From Astropecten irregularis (taxonomy: Eukaryota; Echinodermata; Asteroidea; Paxillosida; Astropectinidae): a stretch of 64,000 nucleotides of DNA. Where the stretch lies: assembly GCA_963971285.1 (NCBI GenBank), contig OZ020244.1:9548001-9612000 (forward strand), in the 5' to 3' direction. The position numbers and the translations under genes are program-made. Of the stretch, positions 33,548-44,229 are shown one piece after another. Under the pieces are notes generated by a model. That model saw only the letters and a list, made by a program, of their open reading frames with translations, searched no databases and was not told where the DNA came from. Every line of letters starts with the position of its first letter. Position 1 is the stretch's first letter.

Positions 33548-34048
33548 TGTAGACAAGAAGGACACAAGTCGGGAAAGTTCCTGACAATCCTGCTGGAGAG
33601 GATGAGAGACGCGGTGGACACCAGACTCGGAGACCACCAGGCAGGCTTCAGGCGGGACAGATCATGCACCGACCAGATTGCCACGCTTCGCATCATCGTC
33701 GAGCAATCCCTTGAGTGGAACTCCCTCTCCTGAACGTCAACTTTGTGGATTTCCTCAAGGCATTTGACAGCTGCACCGCGATACCTTGTGGCAAACTCCT
33801 CCGGCACTACAGGATCCCAGCCAAACTGACCCGACTCATCCACAAATCCCATGAGGAAACATCCTGCCAAGTCGTCCACGGAGGCCAGCTGACCAGACGC
33901 TTTGACATAAGGACCGGTGTACGTCAAGGATGCCTCTTATATCCGTTACTGTTCCTCCTCGCCATCGACTGGGTGATGATGAAGCAGACGACGGAAGGAA
34001 AGAAGAACGGCATCCAATGGACCCCTCTCGTCACAGTTAGACGACCTG

Positions 34049-34195
34049 GGGTGGATTTCACGAAGCCCTGAGGTCAATCGTAACTCGAGATACGAAGGAT
34101 AACCCATCGTATCTTTAGACTTCTACGTGGGGCTGCAATGCATCATAAGTCCTACGATTGATAGTAAGCTACGATGAGTTTGGTGAAATCCACCC
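34049..34195 (-). mobile_element. CWG-target MITE, family B, copy 2
   Basis: A 147-bp element starting GGGTGGATTTCACGAAGCCC and ending TTTGGTGAAATCCACCC. Its reverse complement matches family B at 20429. CTG precedes it (34046-34048) and CAG (34196-34198) separates it from the family A copy that follows. Confidence 0.88.
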
Positions 34196-34198
34196 CAG

Positions 34199-34345
34199 GG
34201 GTCGATTTCACTAACGCTTTGCGATCATCGTAAAGCCCAAATCCATCGCTAAACGGAAAATTTCTATGCAAAATAGCGATCGATTTTCTGTTTAGCGATG
34301 GATTTGGGCTTTACGATGATCGCAATGCGTAAGTGAAATCGACCC
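34199..34345. mobile_element. CWG-target MITE, family A, copy 3
   Basis: A palindromic 147-bp copy beginning GGGTCGATTTCACTAACGC and ending GTGAAATCGACCC, followed by CTG (34346-34348). The outer CTG pair of the B+A unit is a perfect 3-bp duplication inside LINE coding sequence. Confidence 0.9.
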
Positions 34346-35036
34346 CTGGACTTCGCCGATGCCCTACCGACCTTGCCCTACTCTCGTACAGCTATCATCA
34401 GATGCAGGACAAAACGTCAAGTCTGGCCTCTTACGCTTCCAAGTTTGCCTCCACATACACCCCACAAGACCAATATACTGAAGATCAAACAAACAGGGAG
34501 GAAAAGACGCCGACGTGAAAACCCGCATTGGAAAGGCAAGGGCATCCTTACATCACCCTCAATAACATTTGGAGATCCCACCTCATCACAACGCGCACCA
34601 ACATTCGCATATTCAACTCGAACATTAAGTCCGTTTTGCTGTACGGAGCTGAAACTTGGCGAACAACCAAAACCACCACCAAGAGAGTGCAGACGTTCAT
34701 AAATTCCTGCCAGAGAAGAATTCTCAAGATACACTGGCCAGAAACTATAATCTTTGGCAAAGAACAAATCAGGCGCCAGTAGAAGAAGAGATCAGGAGTA
34801 GATGGGGTTAGATCGGCCACACTACGGAAACCACCATCCAACATTACCCGCCAGGCACTGACCTTGAGCCCAGAAAGGATCGCCCAGGACAGAGGACGAT
34901 GGCGGGGAGTCGTTGATGGCCTATGCCCCACTAGGGGTACAAGGCCCAAGGTAAGTAAGTTAAACATGTTTTGTCCGAATTGCGGGAAATGGGAATTTCA
35001 TGTTTAAGTTGCATATATGACATCTTTATTTAGGCG

Positions 35037-35562
35037 AGCACAAAAGAGGAATGTCGGCACGTAGTGCAAACAGCTACCAAACTTGTCTGTCAGTTGGGAT
35101 TTGTTATCCATTCGGGAACCAAGACAAAAATTGATTTTCCTAGGGTTTGTACTAGATTCAGTGAATATGACGATAAAACCTAAGCCTGAAAGAGTGAATA
35201 ATACTCTTCAGGAAATATCAAAGTTTCGCTGTAAGTCTAAGCAAACTGCTAGAGAGTTAGCACATATCATTTTGTTGCTAGTTTCATTATTTCCAGGGGT
35301 TTAGTATGGCCTGATCCATTATAGGAGTATGGAGTTTGTCAAAATTAAGGCATTGGCTGTATCCAAAGGGAACTTTTAGTTAGCATGACTTCTGAGGTTT
35401 ACAATGATTTGTTATGGTGGGACTCCCACGTGGCAATATTAAGGGAACACATCAGAATATTCACCAGCGCGTACTTGCTCGTTAGGTACTGCCCCATTCT
35501 TACATCGGGTCATTGGTTTATTGGAGTCAAATGCCGGTGCCGATGATGCTCTTGCGGGTCTG
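35037..35562 (+). pseudogene. DIRS-like reverse transcriptase/RNase H fragment
   Basis: Plus strand. ECRHVVQTATKLVCQLGFV at the left, then after a frameshift FLGFVLDSVNMTIKPKPERV and TARELAHIILLLVSLFPGV, the block between RT and RNase H in DIRS/Ngaro elements (pattern recalled: FLGF-x-xDS, then T-x-R-x-LA and an FPGV/PAV end). Decayed downstream sequence (MEFVKIKALAVSKGNF, then LWWDSHV) continues to about 35440. The element is cut at 35562 by a CWG-target element. The gag-like fragment at 5131-6258 could be from a related element. Confidence 0.75.
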
Positions 35563-35591
35563 GAGCCTTATTCACAAAGCACCCGTAATGC

Positions 35592-36352
35592 CTCGTTCAC
35601 ATTTGCTATACGGCCTAGCGTACGGCGGCCGTTTGTACCCAAAATCAAGAGAAACGTGCGGCAGCCGCAGAAAATCTGCGGCGGCCTCAGGGTTGCCTTA
35701 CGGCACATCCCTGGTTTTTTTTACAGACCGTAGGGGGTGGCCGTAGAATTATAGCGCGGAGTTATAACTCTTTTCATTTATACGTTCGACGTGGCACTTC
35801 GACCCGCCGTAGCCATCCCGTAGAACGGTTTTTCGGTTCCCGTACGCTCGACGCACGCTATCCGTAACACTTTGGAAACTTTGCAATGAAATGACCATCG
35901 TGAAAAATCTTGATGTGTATGGCAAACCCCTCATTATCATACTCATTGTATGCTGAGGGCGCGCTTTGCAGCAAGCTTGCGTCTTCCATTTTGACAACGG
36001 CCGCCGCAGGGTCACCCTAAGGCGACCGTGCGTCATCACCTCAAAGGGACGTACGGTAGCTGCAATGCGCCCGCAGCATACAGTAATGATGGGTTTGCCA
36101 TACATATCAAGATTTTTTTAACAAAGGACATTTCAATTTCCCAAGAGTCTATTTGCCACGGGGAACGTATAAATAAAAAGAGTTATAACTCCGCGCTATA
36201 ATTCTACGGCCACCCCTACGGTCTGTAAAAATTATGGATGTCCCGTAAGGCGACCCTGAGGTCGCTGCAGATTTTCTGCGGCCGCCGCCACGTATCTCTC
36301 GATTTTGGGTACACACGGCCGCCGTACGCTAGCCGTATAGCAAATGTGACCG
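35592..36352. repeat. Large foldback element, GC-rich arms of ~185 bp
   Basis: Arm 35600-35785 (TCACATTTGCTATACGGCC to AGTTATAACTCTTTT) is inverted at 36160-36345. A second inner inverted pair contains AAAATCTTGATGTGTATGGC at about 35910 and its inverse near 36095. The arms are rich in CGGCCGCCGTACG words. Non-coding; frames on both strands arise from symmetry. No clear target duplication. Confidence 0.82.
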
Positions 36353-36527
36353 ATGTATCAGCGGACCCACATTCTGCGGGCACCCGAAAGTGAAAGAGCG
36401 GCGATCAGTGTTACCAAAGTATAGTGACTATTCAATAGAACGACATAATGTACTGTGCAATAGCGTACTTTTATGTACATGTACTGAAATGCATGCTGAG
36501 TGACAATTATATTTATGGGTGTCGATC

Positions 36528-36574
36528 CGGGGGGGGGGGGGGGGGGGGGGGGGTATATCCCCCCCCCCCCCCCC
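36528..36574. repeat. Poly-G/poly-C homopolymer palindrome
   Basis: A run of 20 or more G is followed by TATATC and then a 14-C run. It could fold on itself, and it is also a likely place for sequencing length error. Confidence 0.85.
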
Positions 36575-37080
36575 AATCTTTGAGGTGGGGAATGGCGTGT
36601 ATTATCCCCCCCAATATTTCGAGGTTGAATGTAATTTATTACCGACAAAATATCTGAAAATTGAAAAATAAAGCATGCTTGGAGTCTAGAAAAACCATAA
36701 GTGTTACTATTATACTATGTTTAATTCTTTTGAATACCGTTTTGTTATGCTGTAAAAAGCGACTTTTCGAGGGAGGGGGTTTCCCTCCTCCCACCTCCCC
36801 CAATCCTCCCCCTCCCAAGAAGAATGAGAAGACATCGAGGGCCTAGCCAAAAAAAAAGTCTATAAGGAGAAGAATCTACATTATTTATCAGGCAATTTAT
36901 CGCGTACGAACCGATGGAAGATAACCGAAACTGAAAATCGGATCGTTAGTTTGATGGGTGCTCGGGTATTATTTTGGTATAGATGGTGGGGTAGATTTGG
37001 CCGCGCTACCACCTCCATCCCAATTCGCTGTCTTCTTTCCTTGACAAGGAAACACATACGGTTTACGGGCACACGCAGAT
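36575..37080. other. No recognised feature
   Basis: Interior of the 1.6-kb CWG element. A C-rich stretch lies at 36770-36822. No gene. Confidence 0.45.
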
Positions 37081-37181
37081 TCCAGGGTTTTTCGTGAATA
37101 ACCCGCAAGTGCTTGCGGGACGGTTGCGGGGAAGTTGCGTGCCCGTAAATCGTTGCGGGTGCTTTGTGAATAAGGCCCCTG

Positions 37182-38949
37182 GGCCTGCACACCTAAGATT
37201 GCCCACTGTATATCTTTAATCAACCGTAGATGGCGCTATACAGCCCACTTGACGTCATCGTTTATATTTTCGGAAAGCCCAAGACCTTCTCTATCTTTTA
37301 GCTTCAATGTTTTTTTGTGCCCAAATCCTTCCGTTTTTGAGTTAAAGTTCAACTTCCGGTAACACCGAAAGTGAAGGTCATTTTTACACAACATTGAAAA
37401 TTAATTGTTAAGATTTTCGTGTTGAGTAACATATGTCAATATCTAAATCATAGGTCATGTGGTTCTCAAGTTATAAAGCACCAAAGTTTTCCCCCAAAAC
37501 GCGTGTAATTTGATACCTGATGGCGTCATCATGGCGTCAATCTTTTAAATACAACTTGACATCATGACCAAAGTTCCCACCAAGAAAACATTAAAAAAAA
37601 CTGGTGGAACTGTTACGTAAACATAAAAGTTATGTTGGAACGTATGTGGTCAATTGTCGCTCATACAATGGCATATTGAAATACACACTACATTTTAAAT
37701 ATGATGTAAATATGTTGCAGTTATTATTTTGTTTGATTAAGCTAATATGGTTTCAAAGTGACCATATCTCAACGTAAAAAAACCCTTAATTTTAGCCCAT
37801 GGATTTAGTTGCAGTGATTATGGAACACATTGTCATTTGTAATGATATATAATGAGATTTACGTGCAAATATCTATGGCAAGATGTAAACAAAGTTTTGA
37901 GTCACGCAATTGGACATTACATGTACATGTTCTTCACAGTGAATTATGTACAATTTTGGTACATATATATAGTGTATGGGAAAAAGAGTCAATCAATCAT
38001 CATAGTTATTGTACATGACCATATTTTCATGTAACACAATGTGAGAAATATAAAAAATTTCATATAAAATCAAGAGATGCCGTAAATGTTCACTTCAAAT
38101 CTACGCTGTAAGAACTTTGTCTGGGCCTTTGTATGGTTAAAATTGACTGTTTTAAAGTGTATGAGGTGTATCAAACCCCTGTGTTGAGGCTATCATGTTT
38201 TTCCACTGAGACAATGTAATGAAGCACATTCCAATCACCTTGCAATGACTGCCATCTGGTACATATCAGAGTCTCTTGTAATCACATGAGCACTGAAGCA
38301 AGCAATTAGTTAATAATAGTTTAAGTGGTTAAGTACACAAATTGATTGAGAGACCTGATAAGAAGAAACCTGCCTATTATATTCCATGGATGTATACATC
38401 GCGCCACCTTTAAATATACCATTGTCTGGACAATAACTTCCGGTTAATTCATCACAAGTAACTGAACATTTACAGACTTCATTGAATGCATGCCATGTAA
38501 GTATTTTGCTGTTTTCACTGATGTACGTCATGTAATTACTGAGTAAACAGTATTTGAATAATTTAGTAATTTTCCCTTTAAATGAGCATAACTTCCGGTT
38601 GATATGACGTCACAGATTTCAAACTTCACATGCATGTCAAGGTGCAAGAGAGCTTCACACCTACCAAATTTGGCGGAAATTCATTGTTTACTTTCGGATT
38701 ATGTAATCACTGTATATCTTTATTCAACCGTAGAGGGCGCTATATAACAAGCATGACGTCATCATTTATATTTTCTGAAAGCCCAAGACCTTCTCTATCT
38801 TTTACCCATTGAGGGTTTTTGTGCCTAAATCCTCCCGTTTTCGAGGTTTTTTGAGTCAAACTTCAAGCACCGGAAGTGAAGGTCATTTTTTCACAACATA
38901 TATATATATTAATTGTTCAGTAACATATGTCAATATCAAAATCATAGGT
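37182..38949. repeat. Dispersed non-coding repeat, two partial direct copies
   Basis: The block at about 37205-37480 (GGCGCTATACAGCC, TGACGTCATCG, AAGCCCAAGACCTTCTCTAT, AGTAACATATGTCAATATC) recurs at about 38705-38955 with the same order. The part at 37855-38035 is an inverted, diverged copy of 57530-57690 and 59045-59245 (CACGCAATTGGACATTACAT, TGTACATGACCATATTTTC). Several copies carry a full TGACGTCA site. I cannot name the family; it is linked by these shared blocks to the Helitron-like elements at 40.3-59.4 kb. Confidence 0.65.
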
Positions 38950-39195
38950 CATGTGGTTGAGGGGTCTGGCTTTCGTCTTACTGAAATCCGCAACCTCGAG
39001 CCCCGCATAGGACGCGAGAAAGATAAAAGATCCAAGCTATACAAAAAATACCGTAGAGCCATCAACGTCATTGGTGGTGTTGACACAGTGTTGGTCGCAT
39101 CTAGTATGGGAATGGGTGTGGCGGGTGTGGGTCTGCTCTCCACGATCGTAGCCGCACCCGTTGTCGTTGGGCTCGAGGCGATTGCACTCGCTTAA
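38950..39195 (+). pseudogene. Fragment of a hypothetical, possibly element-associated membrane protein
   Basis: The plus frame, closing at 39193-39195, has a basic stretch REKDKRSKLYKKYRRAINVI followed by a Gly/Val/Ala-rich hydrophobic run (SSMGMGVAGVGLLSTIVAAP, then VVVGLEAIALA). This resembles hypothetical proteins with a coiled basic segment plus glycine-rich membrane helices that recur in marine invertebrate genomes (memory, not a search). The upstream part of the frame falls in repeat sequence, so only about 80 codons look protein-like, and there is no start of its own. It could be one exon or a transposon remnant. Confidence 0.4.
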
Positions 39196-40274
39196 GGCCG
39201 TGAGCTGAAAATTCTACGAGGCCAGGAAAATGGTTTTCGTATTAACTTTTTAAGGCAACCTGATTTTTGTACTATACTGAACATGTCAAAACAAGTGCAA
39301 AAGTTGCACGTTTACGAGAAAATCCCATCCAAAATTTTGATTTTCGGCCCCCCCCAAAAAAACAAAACAAAGCGGCTCGCTTTATGTTCGCAACCTCGTA
39401 CCCCGTGTCAACGCCGAGGTTTCTCGTGAAGTGTATGCGGTCACCGCATACAATGCGTACGAAGTTGACATGGCTTCGCCCAAGGCTTGACGCGTGTGTG
39501 AAGGTACGCGTACTTCTCTTGTCAGTAACAGTTTGGCATCAGATATTTTAAGTTTTCAGCCGGATTTATGTCTTTTTGAACTTCGTGGATAGTGTTGTTT
39601 AGTCCACAAGGATTATTTTCAGACATGGCTTTCACAGTAAACTAACACAACTAAAATATTTTGATCAGTTGTGATTTCCTCTTCAATATGAGGAAGATTA
39701 AATTTGTGGAAAGAGGGCAGGGCTTTGATTTTTGGGGGAAATTATGGTATGGGGGTCTGGAAATTATCCTCGTGGTCGTGCACTAAAGCACACTAACCAC
39801 CTTTTTTCCCTTATGTCCGACCTAGGGTATTGTAGATGAAAATTACACTACATGTTTAGTATGTGGAATAACTGCATGCATGAAGGTTATTTCAAGTTCA
39901 GTGACAGTAATGAGTACAGTAGTGTTGAGATTTCTAAATAACATAGTCCTGTTATGAGGTTCACATTTTCATTTTTATTCACGTACCGGGGGTATATGCT
40001 TGTATGAATTCAAGTTGAAAGAAGTAAAATTGCACGGCATGTTTATTGGCCAACAAGCCAACTTTTGGCATACAATTTTTGAAGTTGATTTCAAAAACTA
40101 GCCTCAGTTTATATAAAATAAATGATTGCTGTATTTGTCAGGAGCAATGGTACCAACCAGTTCAGCAAGATATACTCGGAAGGTTCCTAAGACACACCAA
40201 CCCCAAATGTTAGGGATGTTAAAGCATTGTAATCTTTTGTTAAACATCTTGGGAGCACACGTATTTATTTATTA
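39196..40274. other. No recognised feature
   Basis: AT-rich spacer with no motif-bearing frame and no repeat family that I recognise. Confidence 0.45.
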
Positions 40275-41924
40275 ATTGGCTTTGGCTTTTTCGCGGAAGC
40301 GAAAAGCCTTTGTTTTTGTTCTGTTTTTTTCGTTGCTTTTTCGCGCAAGCGAAAAGCCTTTACTTCTGTTCTGTTTTTTTGGCTTTTTCGATTTCAATCG
40401 GAAAAGGTATTGTTTTTGTTCTGATTTTTTTTTCTTCTTCTTCTTCTTGTCGTTTGAGTAACCATAGACTTTTTCTGGATGGCACTTTGGCTTTTTTTAA
40501 ATTGCCGATTTTAACCAAACTTGGTCTGAAGGAAGTCCATATAGGGTAGTTGTCTCCCGAAACTTTTCGTCATTGTGACGTCATCAGGTGTCATGTGACA
40601 AGCAATTCAAATTTAAAAATCAAAATCTTCAAAAATCAACAAAAAATAAACGGTTTGAGATATTAAGTTCATTCTTTCACCAATAGTGATTGTTAGGCAG
40701 GGTCTTTCTTTGTGACACATTGCTTGACCTCTGTGACCTCTACTTCCGGTCAAACAGGAAGTAGCTCCTCATTTAAAAGTGGTAAGAGCTATGATCATGA
40801 TTCTTTCACCAATAGACAATGTTAGGCAAGGTCTTTCATTTGTTACACATTGCTTGACCTCTGTGACCTCTACTTCCGGTCAAACAGGGAGTAGCTCCTC
40901 ATTTAAAAGTGGTAAGAGCTATGATCATGATTCTTTCACCAATAGACAATGTTAGGCAAGGTCTTTCATTTGTGACACATTGCTTGACCTCTGTGACCTC
41001 TACTTCCGGTCAAACAGGAAGTAGCTCCTCATTTAAAAGTGGTAAGAGCTATGATCATGATTCTTTCACCAATAGACAATGTTAGGCAAGGTCTTTCATT
41101 TGTTACACATTGCTTGACCTCTGTGACCTCTACTTCCGGTCAAACAGGAAGTAGCTCCTCATTTAAAAGTGGTAAGAGCTATGATCATGATTCTTTCACC
41201 AATAGACAATGTTAGGCAAGGTCTTTCATTTGTTACACATTGCTTGACCTCTGTGACCTCTACTTCCGGTCAAACAGGAAGTAGCTCCTCATTTAAAAGT
41301 GGTAAGAGCTAGGATCATGATTCTTTCACCAAATATCAATGTTAGGCAAGCTCTTTCTTTGTGACACATTGTTTGACCTCTGTGACCTCTACTTCCGGTC
41401 AAACAGGAAGTAGCTTCTCATTTAAAAGTGGTAAGAGCTAGGATAATGATTCTTTCACCAAATATCAATGTTAGGCAAGGTCTTTCTTTGTGACACATTG
41501 CTTGACCTCTGTGACCTCTACTTCCTGTCAAACCGGAAGTAGCTTCTCATTTAAAAGTGGTTAGAGCTAGGATCATGATTCTTACACCAAATATCAATGT
41601 TAGGCAATGTAGTTCTTTGAGACACATTGCTGGACCACTGTGACCTCTACTTCCGGTCAAACCGGAAGTAGCTCCTCATTTAAAAGTGGTAAGGGCTAGG
41701 ATCATGATTCTTTTGTCGAAAGTCGATGTTAGGCAAGGTCTTTCTTTGTGACACAAATACGACCAATTCATGTGAGTTTATGATTAAAGGTGCACACTTC
41801 AAATGTATAAAACATAAAATCATAATCAACTATCTTTTTGTGTGTATAAGGTTATGACAATTTTTTCAATAAAAACGGAAACGGAAAAGCCTTGTGTTCT
41901 GTTTTCAACAGACACAATCTCTAG
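40275..41924 (+). mobile_element. Helitron-like non-autonomous element with internal satellite (H1)
   Basis: The 3' end has a hairpin (TGTGTTCTG TTTTCA ACAGACACA, 41893-41916) followed by AT CT and CTAG (41921-41924), then T. Helitrons end in a hairpin followed by CTRR, and CTAG fits. A GGAAAAGCC just before the hairpin inverts the GGCTTTT near the left end, as in Helentron-type subterminal repeats. Order: hairpin modules (40283-40420), poly-pyrimidine, a conserved block with GAAGTCCATATAGGGTAGTT and TGACGTCA, eight 130-bp repeats, then the 3' end. No Rep/helicase. The exact 5' base is uncertain. Confidence 0.65.
40640..41755 (+). repeat. 130-bp tandem repeat inside H1, eight units
   Basis: The unit contains TTGACCTCTGTGACCTCTAC, TTCCGGTCAAACAGGAAGTA, GCTCCTCATTTAAAAGTGGT and CACCAATAGACAATGTTAGG. 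Anchor TACTTCCGGT recurs at 40741, 40871, 41001, 41131 and 41261, exactly 130 bp apart, then at slightly shorter spacing. Each unit has an inverted pair ACTTCC/GGAAGT and a direct repeat AGGTCA-CAG-AGGTCA on the minus strand. Early units are nearly identical; later ones diverge. Confidence 0.95.
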
Positions 41925-42453
41925 TTTTTCTTTCTTCTTCCTCTTCCTCTTCCTGTCGCTTGAGTTACCATAGACTTTTTCTAGGTGGCACTTTGGCTAC
42001 TTTTAAACTGCCGATTTCAACCAAACTTGGTCTGAAGGAAGTCCATATAGGGTAGTTGTCTCCCAAAACTTTTCGTCATTATGACGTCATCAGGTGTCAT
42101 GTGACAAGCGATTTGAATTTAATAATCAAAATCTTTAAAAATTAACAGAAAATCTACGGTTTGAGATCTCAAGTTGATTCCTTCACCAAAAGTGAATGTT
42201 AGACAAGGTCTTTCTTTGTGACACATTGCTTGACCTCTGTGACCTTTACTTCCGGTCAAACAGGAAGTAGCTCCTCATTTAAAAGTTGTAAGAGCTAGGA
42301 TCGTGATTCTTTCACCAAAAGTAAATGTTAGGCAAGGTCTTTCTTTGTGACACACTAGTTGACCCCTGTGACCTCTACTTCCGGTCAAACAGGAAGTAGC
42401 TCCTCATTTAAAAGTGGTTAGAGCTATGATCATGATTCTTTCACCAATAGACA
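41925..42453 (+). mobile_element. Helitron-like element H2, left part
   Basis: Starts directly after the CTAG end of H1 with a poly-pyrimidine tract, then the same conserved block as H1 and two to three 130-bp units. It stops inside a unit after CACCAATAGACAATGTT, where GC-rich sequence begins. Its units carry the variant CACCAAAAGTGAATG also found at 56935, which suggests that the right part of this copy is at 56827-57269. Confidence 0.6.
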
Positions 42454-42700
42454 ATGTTCCCAGTCCGCAAAATGTGATCGGTCCGTTGGCGGTCCACCGG
42501 TGGCGGCGTCAGTGGTCCATCATCGGCTGCCACCGGCGGACCGATATTACAAACGTCCGCCCATGCGACATCGGTCCACCGGTGGCAGTCGACTGTGGAC
42601 CACTGGCAGGCCGCCGATGGGCCATCATCGGCCCTCCGTCGGCTGCCGACGGCGGACCGATGCCAGGCGGACGGACATTCATGACGGAAAATCTCCATTA
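42454..42700. repeat. GC-rich segment of palindromic CCACCGGTGG words
   Basis: About 245 bp composed of CGGTCC, GGCGG, CCACCGGTGGC and CCGCCGATGG in both orientations. Similar vocabulary appears in the 60-bp minisatellite at 56140 and at 59570-59650. Open frames on both strands reflect composition only. Confidence 0.6.
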
Positions 42701-44229
42701 AAACTCCCTACCCCTTTTTCATAATGCTTGAGAGAACCCGATTAGTCCTGAATCAGATAAGCGAATTACCGACTCTGGAGATAGTTCCGTGAGGACAACA
42801 TTGTTTATACTATTTGTTTAAGGTGAAAGTCCATGCGCAGTAAGGGATGTACTGACCGGGCCCATGCATGTACGTATTCTATGTACATGTACATGTACAC
42901 TGTTATGCAAGAAGACACGTGAACAGAAGTGATTGGATAAGTTGTTGTAGTTGCATTGTTGGTAGCCGATCTTTAACATGACTTTGTGATTTACAGTGAC
43001 TCCATGAAGCTCGCTCATTGTGTATTTTAATATAAACTCCAAGCACTTTCGTTTATAAATAAACGTATTCCTAAAACAGATTTATTTGGCCGAACAAGAT
43101 TTTTGTTCTAGAAAGCATCGATTGAAACTGTGATATAAGAAAAGGAATTGTTTTGACCCATGATATTTATGATATTTTTCAGCTGGTTATTTAAATGATA
43201 TCCATAATTATAACCATTTATAATAGATGAATTCACTCATGTGTAAAAGACAAAAACCAAATCAAACCCAACCAATCCACTGCCCATCTACCGGCAACCC
43301 CAAGAGGAACTTAAACAAATTAAAACAATACTGGTCTGGATGGATATGACAATACAATGAAGCACGCTAATTACCGCGCAGACAGTCTTGATAATCTGAG
43401 CAGTTTTATTAACGTTTCAAAAACATTCAATGTCCACTTATTTTGCAATGTGTAACAGTAACAGGCATCGTATAATTATTCATTTAAGCAAAATGATTGG
43501 TCAAACAAATTTGTTGTCAGAATGATACAAGAGATACAAATTTTATAAATAATTCTTACAATTAGGCCTTATTGTTTAGTTTTTTTTTCAATGCATCGTT
43601 ATGTAATTCTCGTTTAGCAATGCAACATAATTTTAATAAGTATCATGAAGCTGATGACAGTCCTCATTATCCTCAAATATAGGCCATTTTGGCAGTCTGA
43701 TTTCAGACTAGTTTTTGTTACATCTCATATAGGACTACATAAAAGCATGGCCTTTATGAAAAATAAATAGAGCGAAATCAGCGGTATATTGTTGAATGCA
43801 ACAGCCAAACAAAATCAAAATATGAACAAGGAAATCATAACCAAGGCAAATGTGTAAAATAATGCAGGACAGAATTTAGAATTACATAAATAAGTAACAG
43901 CACCAAATGCAGCAACTAAAATCAGACCAGATTCATGAATTACATTCCACATCCCCGTCATCACTATGAAACAGTCAGTTTCAGAGAATATGCTTTTATC
44001 TTAAACAAAAATGCAGAGGTTACGTAAGACAAGGGACACACAGTGCAAAACCACTGAGCCGAACAAAATTGGTGGCTATAACGTAAACAAATGGGAGCAG
44101 CTACTCCAGTGTACAGGGAAAGGCATACATATAATTATCTCAAAGTGCATGGTGGTTTTGCCATGGAGCTAGGAAAAACATGAAGCAAAGAAAGTGCAGA
44201 ACTGGATGATCGGCGAGAATGATTACTAG
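42701..44229. other. No recognised feature
   Basis: AT-rich spacer. No motif-bearing frame, RNA gene or repeat family identified. Confidence 0.45.

Larger units (their letters stand above)
33548..34965 (+). mobile_element. RTE-like LINE, RT part, interrupted by two MITEs
   Basis: Plus strand, 5' truncated. RT blocks: GKFLTILLERMRDAVDTRLG, HQAGFRRDRSCTDQIATL, NFVDFLKAFDSC, IRTGVRQGCLLYPLLFLLAI. The catalytic box is then cut by the MITE pair at 34049-34345; removing the pair and one CTG gives DLDFADAL, with Ala in place of the second Asp of the usual FADD. Further on are VLLYGAETWRTTKTTTKRVQ, RRILKIHWPETI, and a C-terminal AQDRGRWRGVVDGLCPTRG. The 3' end is a GTAAGTAAGTTA tail. Frameshifts and an internal deletion near 34780 make it inactive. 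It is of the same clade as the LINE at 29521. Confidence 0.9.
35563..37178. mobile_element. 1.6-kb CWG-target element with nested foldback
   Basis: Left end GAGCCTTATTCACAAAGCAC is inverted at the right as GTGCTTTGTGAATAAGGCCC, and CTG flanks both sides (35560-35562 and 37179-37181). The 3-bp CWG duplication matches the PIF/Harbinger pattern. A subterminal GCGGG-rich part lies at 37080-37165. The interior holds a separate foldback (35592-36352), a G/C homopolymer palindrome and unassigned sequence. No transposase frame. Confidence 0.75.

Noticed and set aside
42414-42724. Overlapping frames in the GC-rich segment as a coding exon
   Set aside because: Both strands are open and made of the same palindromic words, which explains the lack of stops.
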